Part shown: in pieces, positions 1 through 5,071 of the stretch | Layout: every line of letters starts with the position of its first letter | How positions within the stretch are numbered: position 1 is the first letter of the stretch | Assembly: GCA_019912505.1 (NCBI GenBank) | Contig: JAIOIM010000134.1 | Coordinates: 1-6,094 of the forward strand | Direction: 5' to 3' | DNA: 6,094 nt | Source: Ignavibacteriaceae bacterium | Lineage (GTDB): Bacteria; Bacteroidota; Ignavibacteria; Ignavibacteriales; Ignavibacteriaceae | Position numbers and translations under genes: made by a program | The notes under the pieces: model-generated | Told to the model about the DNA's origin: nothing | What the model saw: the letters and a program-made list of their open reading frames with translations, nothing else | Database searches by the model: none

Positions 1-22
1 TAAGAAATGTATAGGAGTTTTT

Positions 23-304
23 ATGCTTGTAGGTGTTAATATTCAAAAAATTTGGGAATTCGCAAATAAGCAGAGGTTCTTTCTTCGAGAAGTTAAGTCG
101 GTTTCTAATTTATCAAATATGGATAAGTTTGATATAGATACTCTAATAAAATTAGATGAGCGGTATAATTATTTGAGTGAACATTTCCTCGGCGCTATTT
201 ATTTTTCACATATTAAATATATAATCCCAATCACCCAAAAGGCTGCTGAAAGTTTTGAACAACTTTGCAGTATGTTTCCTGAAGTGAATAGATTTATGAG
301 GTAA
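23..304 (+). CDS. hypothetical 93-residue protein, first gene of an AT-rich pair
   Basis: I do not recognise this protein. It starts at ATG 23 behind a good ribosome binding site (AGGAG at 13-17, 5 bases of spacing) and ends at TAA 302-304. The product is rich in charged and aromatic residues, has no signal peptide and no convincing membrane segment, and is probably a small soluble, mainly helical cytoplasmic protein. The 409-residue gene begins 3 bases after its stop, and the GAGG that serves that gene (298-301) lies inside the last codons of this one. The two are therefore very likely co-transcribed and translationally linked, and may encode interacting partners (inference). A TAA at positions 1-3 could be the stop of another upstream gene, so the operon may begin before the window. 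The clear ribosome binding site and tight linkage support a real gene; function is unknown. Confidence 0.72.
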   Translation: MLVGVNIQKIWEFANKQRFFLREVKSVSNLSNMDKFDIDTLIKLDERYNYLSEHFLGAIYFSHIKYIIPITQKAAESFEQLCSMFPEVNRFMR

Positions 305-307
305 AAA

Positions 308-1537
308 ATGGTTGATAAAGAAGAGAAAAAGAAAACTAAAAGTAAAAAGGCGTCTTCAAAAAAAACGACTCAAAAGTCCAATAAAGATCAAGAGGAATTA
401 GGTCTGCTTCCCAAAGAAGATACACTAATCAAAGAGCCTCAAAGTTTTATTAGTACTGAAACTCTGCAAGTAGAAAAACCAGAAAAAATAACGTTAGATA
501 ATCCTCCAGATAATTCAGATAATCAGGAAATGTATTCGCGATATTTATCAAGTTCAGTAAACTTGCTTTCTTTTCTATCTGATTCATTAGAACTTCAGGA
601 CAATAAAATTATTTCGGCAATTGAAATGGCATTATTATCTACATCTTTAGAGAAAGTTTTAAAAAACCAATCTACATCAATATTAATCGAGAGAAAGTAT
701 AATTTTGTTTTTCCAAATAATCACAAAGATATCCGGAACCTCGGTATTATATTTTATAGTTTGTTAGCAGATAAACAATGTTCCTTTGATAAAGATGAGT
801 ATTCTATGAATTTTTACGATCTATGTAGTAAGCTATTATATAGTATTGATAGCATTAAAGAAGGTGAAAATTCTTTGAATATAGTTCTTCAATTACTCCA
901 GGATAGATCAGAAATAAATTCGTTTCCAAAATTACGACAATATCTTAATGATTTTAAACCCAATCAATTTTCTCAGCTTAATGACATTGTTGAAAAGATT
1001 ATTTTACTTTTAAACGAAATAAAATTAGATGATAAATATTTAAACAATTGGAAAACTGCAATTTGGGCATTTCTCTGGGTTCTCCGCTATTCCGCTCAAA
1101 GTTCTGAAGTACTAATTGATGATTTACTAAAAAAGAAAAGTTCTCAGTTTAAAGAGTTGCACATAGTCTTAATTGGACTATTTGCTACTAAACTGTTCCA
1201 CTCTTCTCCAAGTTGGAAGCCTATTGGGTTAAGCTATCAGATTTACGACAAGATGAAAATTTTACAACCCGCTGCAGAAGTTTTTTGTAACCCAAATATA
1301 ATAACTAAACTTAGTCCCGATCCTAAAAAGCAGGAAGAATATTTCTGGACTTATGTTTGGGGGAAACCGTATTCAATATTTGAAAACCCCACTAAAAAAG
1401 AAGTAAAGAAATATCAAAAAAAATTAATTGAAGTTGAAGAAGAAGTTATTGTTGAAGAAAAAAACTTTGGTAATTTTATTAAAGTATATGGAGAAGCTAA
1501 GCCAACTGGATTCATCCGAATGAAATCTAATCTTTAA
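308..1537 (+). CDS. hypothetical 409-residue helical protein with lysine-rich N-terminus
   Basis: I do not recognise this family. The start at ATG 308 is supported by GAGG at 298-301 with 6 bases of spacing and by the 3-base gap from the preceding gene. Residues 4-28 are strongly basic and low in complexity (many K, S, T), followed by a polar, proline-containing linker to about residue 73, which looks disordered. Residues 75-355 are a leucine/isoleucine-rich region that reads as mostly alpha-helical, with an aromatic segment around 248-262 (NWKTAIWAFLWVLRY) that is too short and charged to call a membrane helix. Residues 362-385 are highly charged, with runs of K and then E. There is no signal peptide and no catalytic motif I can name. 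The basic tail could bind nucleic acid, but that is only a guess. Base composition is very AT-rich (13 G/C of 60 in 661-720), unlike dinB downstream (37 of 60 in 1681-1740), which hints at a different origin. Confidence 0.8.
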   Translation: MVDKEEKKKTKSKKASSKKTTQKSNKDQEELGLLPKEDTLIKEPQSFISTETLQVEKPEKITLDNPPDNSDNQEMYSRYLSSSVNLLSFLSDSLELQDNKIISAIEMALLSTSLEKVLKNQSTSILIERKYNFVFPNNHKDIRNLGIIFYSLLADKQCSFDKDEYSMNFYDLCSKLLYSIDSIKEGENSLNIVLQLLQDRSEINSFPKLRQYLNDFKPNQFSQLNDIVEKIILLLNEIKLDDKYLNNWKTAIWAFLWVLRYSAQSSEVLIDDLLKKKSSQFKELHIVLIGLFATKLFHSSPSWKPIGLSYQIYDKMKILQPAAEVFCNPNIITKLSPDPKKQEEYFWTYVWGKPYSIFENPTKKEVKKYQKKLIEVEEEVIVEEKNFGNFIKVYGEAKPTGFIRMKSNL

Positions 1538-1538
1538 T

Positions 1539-1572
1539 TTAGCAAGCCCTTCTCTTTTCGGGAGGGAACTAA
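1539..1572 (+). other. intergenic hairpin between the 409-residue gene and dinB
   Basis: A stem of seven pairs joins CCCTTCT (1547-1553) to GGGAGGG (1560-1566) around a six-base CTTTTC loop; two of the pairs are G-T. TTAG at 1539-1542 can pair with CTAA at 1569-1572 outside it, across a small internal loop. It starts 10 bases after the upstream stop codon and ends about 20 bases before the dinB start. It could be a terminator for the upstream pair, but no T-run follows, so an intrinsic terminator is not well supported. It could also be a palindromic intergenic repeat or an RNA structure affecting dinB translation. Confidence 0.4.
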
Positions 1573-1591
1573 GGATACACTTTATTTCAAT

Positions 1592-2731
1592 ATGTCCACA
1601 ATTTTTCATCTCGATCTTGATGCATTTTTTGTTTCGGTCGAACGGATACTTGACCCTTCGCTGGAAGATAAACCCGTTGTAGTTGGCGGCGACCCGCATG
1701 GCAGAGGAGTAGTTGCGGCTTGCTCTTACGAAGCGCGTAGTTACGGATTACATTCCGGAATGCCGATACGTGCGGCGTTTAAACTTTGTCCGCACGGAGT
1801 TTATTTACACGGGCATCATAAAGAGTACGTCAGGTATTCCCACTCTGTAAAAAATATTTTAGAAAAATATGCCCCGGTAGTTGAGCAGGCTTCAATTGAT
1901 GAATGTTATATGGATTTTACCGGATGCGAAAAAATTTACGGCTCACTTTTTTCATTTGCTTCATTTCTTCAAAATGAAATTGCGGTTAAAACCGGGCTGC
2001 CCTGTTCAATAGGTATTGGCAGCAATAAAACACTCGCAAAAATAGGTTCTGATTGTATGAAGCCGAAAGGGATAACATACATTATTCCCGGGATGGCAAA
2101 AGAATTTTTAGAGCCGATGCCGGTGGAAACAATCCCCGGTGTGGGAAAAGTTATGCTGCGCGATTTAAACAGCAAGGGCATTTATAGAATAGGCGATATT
2201 ACAAGATTGCCATCCGATTATTTTGCCGCCGCCTATGGAAAGTTCGGTACGGCGTTGTGGCACAAAGCCCATGGTGAAGGGACAGAATACCTTACTGTTG
2301 AACGGGGACAAAAAAGTATTTCAAAGGAAACCACTTTTAATGAAGATGTTACAAGTAAAGATTATTTAAAAACAATTTTGTTTGAACTTGCCGGAAGAGT
2401 TTGCCAGACTTTGCGCGATTATAATTATCAGGCTGCAACAATTAATATAAAACTGCGCTACTCCGATTTTCAAACTCTAACACGCGCTAAAACAATAAAA
2501 CCCACCGATGACGACAAAGTTGTTTTTGAAACTGCATGGGATATTCTGCAAAAGGCGCACACGCGGCGTATTGCCGTAAGACTTATTGGAGTAGGTGTAA
2601 GCAAATTAAATTCCTTTGCCGAACAGGAAGTATTGTTTGAAGATGAAGCAGCAAAGCGCAAAAAACTTTTCCGTGCTATAAACCAATTAAGAGGGAAGTA
2701 CAGTTATAAAATTATAAGTATGGGAATGTAG
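1592..2731 (+). CDS. dinB: DNA polymerase IV (Y-family translesion polymerase DinB)
   Basis: DinB is an error-prone polymerase without proofreading that inserts bases opposite damaged template, recruited to stalled forks by the beta clamp. The 379-residue product is close to family length and appears intact. The N-terminal palm motif FHLDLDAFFVSVE supplies D8 and the probable steric-gate F13, at the same numbering as E. coli DinB. SIDE at 101-104 supplies D103 and E104. GLPCSIGIGSNKTLAKIGSD (135-154) is the conserved palm segment, IPGVGK (181-186) is the thumb helix-hairpin-helix, and the little finger starts around KSISKETTF (241-249). QEVLF at 345-349 fits the beta-clamp-binding consensus, followed by a short helical and beta extension ending YKIISMGM. 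The start is fixed by the D8 spacing; there is no close ribosome binding site, as the AAGGA at 1571-1575 is 16 bases away. No LexA-type operator was recognised. Its last 28 bases recur at 3639-3666. Confidence 0.97.
   Translation: MSTIFHLDLDAFFVSVERILDPSLEDKPVVVGGDPHGRGVVAACSYEARSYGLHSGMPIRAAFKLCPHGVYLHGHHKEYVRYSHSVKNILEKYAPVVEQASIDECYMDFTGCEKIYGSLFSFASFLQNEIAVKTGLPCSIGIGSNKTLAKIGSDCMKPKGITYIIPGMAKEFLEPMPVETIPGVGKVMLRDLNSKGIYRIGDITRLPSDYFAAAYGKFGTALWHKAHGEGTEYLTVERGQKSISKETTFNEDVTSKDYLKTILFELAGRVCQTLRDYNYQAATINIKLRYSDFQTLTRAKTIKPTDDDKVVFETAWDILQKAHTRRIAVRLIGVGVSKLNSFAEQEVLFEDEAAKRKKLFRAINQLRGKYSYKIISMGM
2704..2731 (+). repeat. direct repeat, copy 1: the 3' end of dinB
   Basis: These 28 bases encode the last residues and stop codon of dinB (YKIISMGM-stop). 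They match 3639-3666 in the same orientation at 26 of 28 positions. The two differences are A2716/C3651 and A2726/G3661. Similarity ends sharply at the stop codon on the right side and just before the repeat on the left. The two copies are offset by exactly 935 bases and bracket the minus-strand gene at 2850-3596. Confidence 0.85.
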
Positions 2732-2853
2732 AAGCGCAGGCTTAAAGGTTTTATAAAAATCATGGCACTAAAAATAATACCGGGCAATAAAACAGCAGCT
2801 GACACAGATATACCCAATAGTTTTAAACTTTTTCTTCTTGAAATTTTTATCAG
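2704..2853 (-). pseudogene. possible 5' remnant of a gene with a Tat-like signal peptide
   Basis: Directly after the 248-residue gene, the minus strand reads a 49-codon frame starting IKISRRKSLKLLG, followed by a hydrophobic stretch ISVSAAVLLPG. This is close to the twin-arginine consensus (S-R-R-x-F-L-K plus a hydrophobic helix), with S in place of F. No ATG precedes it. A CTG at 2853-2851 overlaps the TGA of the preceding gene in a CTGA arrangement, resembling the ATGA overlap of coupled genes, and AAAGG lies 6 bases upstream of it. The frame runs to TAA 2706-2704, and its last 28 bases are antisense to the dinB 3' end, so any real gene was cut off there. I infer a truncated gene with a degraded or rare start codon. 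It could also be a chance frame or a short membrane peptide. Confidence 0.3.
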
Positions 2854-3596
2854 AATTGACCTTTCGAATTTCTTTTTACTAATTCTAAATATTTTCCTGA
2901 TATCACTGAGTTCGGGCCTGGCCAACTATTATCCTCATTCGAAAGATTATATAAAATAATATTTTCACCAGATTTTTGCCAGTGGAATGTTTTATGAAAT
3001 TTATGACCAAGATAAAACGTAACTGTCTCAATCTTTGGTACATCAACTGCAAATAACGTTATCTTGTATCTGTCAACATTATTGAGCTCTTCTATTTTTC
3101 CTTGTCGAGAAAAAGATACTTTTAAAGTAGAATCTTGTGCAGACTCATAATCTCCGGTGAAAAAATGGTCATTAATAAAAAGGTCCACTCCATTTCTGCG
3201 ATAATATTTCTTTTCGAGCACTCTGAATTTAATTTTTTTATATCCATCATCTATTATTAACATCAGCCCGTTTTCATTACAAATTGAAATAATAAACTTT
3301 GGTTTACCGAGGTCGTTAGGATCACAAACTATTAAACTATCGAAACTTTCTACCGAATATTCTTTTATAATACCTTCGTTAAATGAACCAATCAATACCG
3401 AATCAGTTCCCTTGAAGAAATAGAGTTGCATAACATATTCCATTTTCATGCATTCAAGGGGTGTTTCTCCTCTTTTAATTTCATCAAAATATTCACTACG
3501 AAGCCATGAATTGTAAAACTGCTCATTCATTGCCTTTTTCTGAGGAAGTGACAGTCCACTAAGTATAATACAAAATAGGAACATTTGATAAATCAT
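2850..3596 (-). CDS. putative exported protein of 248 residues, unrecognised
   Basis: I do not recognise this family. The ATG at 3596-3594 is preceded by GGAG (plus-strand CTCC at 3605-3608) with 8 bases of spacing, which supports this start. The N-terminus MIYQMFLFCIILSGLSLP is a short hydrophobic segment ending in small residues, resembling a Sec signal peptide, although no positive charge precedes it. Cleavage somewhere near residues 14-19 is plausible. The cysteine at residue 9 is too early and badly placed for a lipobox. The remainder alternates hydrophobic and polar residues (for example 61-70, 100-116, 120-130, 165-182), suggesting a beta-rich fold exposed in the periplasm or on the surface. 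No sorting domain is present. The gene is AT-rich, faces dinB convergently, and sits inside the 935-base unit bounded by the duplicated dinB tail. A Tat-like frame follows its stop codon. Confidence 0.75.
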   Translation of the reverse strand: MIYQMFLFCIILSGLSLPQKKAMNEQFYNSWLRSEYFDEIKRGETPLECMKMEYVMQLYFFKGTDSVLIGSFNEGIIKEYSVESFDSLIVCDPNDLGKPKFIISICNENGLMLIIDDGYKKIKFRVLEKKYYRRNGVDLFINDHFFTGDYESAQDSTLKVSFSRQGKIEELNNVDRYKITLFAVDVPKIETVTFYLGHKFHKTFHWQKSGENIILYNLSNEDNSWPGPNSVISGKYLELVKRNSKGQF

Positions 3597-3638
3597 ATAA
3601 TAATCTCCAAACTAAGGACGTATATATCTATAATATAA

Positions 3639-3666
3639 TTATAAAATTATCAGTATGGGAGTGTAG
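3639..3666 (+). repeat. direct repeat, copy 2: relic of a dinB 3' end
   Basis: This noncoding segment matches the dinB tail at 2704-2731 at 26 of 28 positions and keeps its reading frame: it encodes YKIISMGV and then TAG (3664-3666). One difference is synonymous (ATA to ATC) and the other swaps M for V, the pattern expected of diverged coding sequence rather than a chance match. No open dinB frame continues upstream of 3639. It lies upstream of the start of the 248-residue gene and probably overlaps its promoter region. The likely origins are a decayed second dinB copy or one end of an insertion at the dinB 3' end. Confidence 0.75.
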
Positions 3667-3689
3667 TGCCGCCGTAAACAACGGTGCTA
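3664..3689. other. imperfect hairpin at the end of the dinB-tail relic
   Basis: TAGTGCCG (3664-3671) can pair with CGGTGCTA (3682-3689); two of the eight pairs are G-T and the loop is 10 bases. An alternative inner stem, CCG/CGG (3672-3674 with 3682-3684), competes. It begins exactly at the relic stop codon. The arm is GC-rich against AT-rich surroundings. It may be a degenerate palindromic intergenic repeat; terminator function is not supported because no T-run follows immediately on the plus strand. Confidence 0.3.
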
Positions 3690-3692
3690 TTC

Positions 3693-3716
3693 AAAAAAAT
3701 CATCATAAATGATGAT
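3693..3716 (-). terminator. probable Rho-independent terminator for the minus-strand T9SS operon
   Basis: Read on the minus strand, ATCATCAT (3716-3709) and ATGATGAT (3706-3699) form a perfect inverted repeat with a two-base TT centre, in practice a seven-pair stem with a four-base loop. A run of T follows directly (A-run on the plus strand, 3693-3699). It lies about 90 bases past the stop of the propeller gene at 3809, with no gene between. The stem has few G-C pairs, so it would be weak, but the geometry fits an intrinsic terminator. Confidence 0.5.
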
Positions 3717-3808
3717 GAAGATCAATTAATATTTTTATCATACAGTCATACAAATTCATTCAATCATACCGTCTGTTTTACTTTTTTTCTACTTTCTAAC
3801 TTGCTCGC

Positions 3809-5071
3809 TTACTTTAAAAGCGTCATCTTCTTCGAAGCCTTATAGTCTCCACTCTTTATTTCGTAAATATACATTCCGCTGCTTAAACTGCTTGCATCAA
3901 AGTTTACTTCGTAACGCCCTTTGGTTTTGTATTCGTTAACGAGTGTTTGTACTACTTTGCCGAGTATGTCGTAAACCTTTAATGCAACCACACCGTCCTG
4001 CGGTAACTCATAATTTATTGTGGTTGATGGATTAAACGGGTTCGGATAATTTTGGTTTAGCGAATATTCTTTCGGAAAAGGTGAATTGTTTTCCTCAACC
4101 CATGTAACCCCGCCGGTAGTGGTTTTAAGAAATGTCCCATAATTACCGCATGCATAAGCTGTTTTATGATTTAGTATTTGGATTTTATGAAGCATTTTAT
4201 ATCTGTCTTCCGGTACCTGCTCAATCCAATTCTCTCCGGCGTCAGTCGTCCACAAAATAGCACCCTGGCTTGTGGAAATAGCGGCGGTTAAAGAGTCAAG
4301 AACAGACATACTCCTAGGATAATCTGCGTGACCGAAAATGCTTTGATTCTCCCATGTTTTGCCGCCATCTCTTGTTAAGTAAATTTGTCGATAAGAGCCT
4401 GCAATCCAGCCGTAGTTTTTATCCACAAACTTAACTGACTGCCAACGGTAACCAGAAATAGGAAAAGGAACTATATTCCAGCTTTCGCCGCAGTCAGTGC
4501 TTTTAAAGAGAAAATCGAATGAAATGGCATAAACAGTAGTTGAGTCTATGATGCTAAAATCCGAAATTCTTCCGTAAACAGATACAGGCATTTGCAGGTA
4601 AGTCCATGTATAACCGCTGTCGATGCTTTTTAGTAATGTATTATTCCCGCCTATAAAAATAGTAGAAGCAGAGGCAAATTCCCCTGCCCCTGCAAATCCT
4701 ACAGTATCGACATAAGTTTTTTTATAAGTCTGCCATGCGTCTTCAGATCTAAATATTGGTCCGCCACATAATAATAAACTATAGCTTTTGTCCCAGAACA
4801 TAAGTTTTATTGCGAACATTGGGGGAAGTATTATCGTATCCCAATTAGTGGTGCCATCTACAGTATGAGCGAGCAATGGCAATGTCCAAGGTGGTCTTGT
4901 TGTTTGCCCAATAAACCAACCACTATCCGGAGAAAAGAAATGGAGATCCCAGATGTGTCTATCAGAAGGCACTGGCACCTGAACTCGATTCCAGCCGCCT
5001 TGAGCGGTTATATTCTGCTGAAAAAATATCAGCAGTAAGAAACTAATTACGCATGACATTTTGATTTTCAT
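3809..5071 (-). CDS. secreted Asp-box beta-propeller (YCF48/BNR-like) with T9SS sorting domain
   Basis: The protein should be exported by Sec and then by the type IX system to the cell surface. Residues 1-23 form a signal peptide (basic start, hydrophobic VISFLLLIFF, likely cleavage after ITA). Seven Asp-box-like motifs (consensus S/T-x-D-x-G-x-x-W) begin at residues 69, 108, 148, 190, 232, 274 and 316; the clearest are KSIDSGYTW, KSTDCGESW, LTRDGGKTW and WTTDAGENW. The near-constant 39-42 residue period predicts a seven-bladed propeller like YCF48/HCF136 or BNR proteins. Residues 336-420 are a T9SS type A C-terminal sorting domain (YPNPFNPST at 342-350, then VYDILGKVV, ending MTLLK), normally removed on surface attachment. 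Its ATG (5071-5069) overlaps the TGA of the upstream gene as ATGA, so translation is probably coupled; no strong ribosome binding site is seen. Ligand or catalytic role cannot be read from the sequence; no photosynthesis role is implied. Confidence 0.9.
   Translation of the reverse strand: MKIKMSCVISFLLLIFFQQNITAQGGWNRVQVPVPSDRHIWDLHFFSPDSGWFIGQTTRPPWTLPLLAHTVDGTTNWDTIILPPMFAIKLMFWDKSYSLLLCGGPIFRSEDAWQTYKKTYVDTVGFAGAGEFASASTIFIGGNNTLLKSIDSGYTWTYLQMPVSVYGRISDFSIIDSTTVYAISFDFLFKSTDCGESWNIVPFPISGYRWQSVKFVDKNYGWIAGSYRQIYLTRDGGKTWENQSIFGHADYPRSMSVLDSLTAAISTSQGAILWTTDAGENWIEQVPEDRYKMLHKIQILNHKTAYACGNYGTFLKTTTGGVTWVEENNSPFPKEYSLNQNYPNPFNPSTTINYELPQDGVVALKVYDILGKVVQTLVNEYKTKGRYEVNFDASSLSSGMYIYEIKSGDYKASKKMTLLK

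Noticed and set aside
1576..1591. AAGGA at 1571-1575 as the dinB ribosome binding site
   Set aside because: It lies 16 bases from the ATG, too far for normal use, and no in-frame start codon lies closer to it; dinB probably uses an unstructured AT-rich leader.
1424..1699. Minus-strand open frame of 91 codons across the end of the 409-residue gene and the start of dinB
   Set aside because: It is antisense to two supported genes, includes the hairpin between them, and its protein is low in complexity with no recognisable motif.
1969..2661. Two minus-strand open frames inside dinB (1969-2181 and 2470-2661)
   Set aside because: They are fully antisense to the well-conserved dinB coding sequence and show no independent signal.
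2732..2743. AAGC/GCTT hairpin right after the dinB stop as a terminator
   Set aside because: The stem has only four pairs and the following T-run is short and interrupted, too weak to call.
2854..2925. Extending the Tat-like frame upstream to the ATG at 2925
   Set aside because: That portion lies inside the 248-residue gene in another frame, and a Tat signal should sit close to the N-terminus, so only the part after the overlap was considered.
2762..2959. Plus-strand open frame of 65 codons with hydrophobic residues
   Set aside because: It overlaps the 3' part of the minus-strand 248-residue gene, has no ribosome binding site, and its hydrophobic part is the complement of other coding sequence.
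3738..3769. Three TCATAC hexamers (3738, 3746, 3764) as operator or repeat sites
   Set aside because: Spacing is irregular, the unit is short in AT-rich DNA, and the site lies downstream of a gene end rather than before a promoter.
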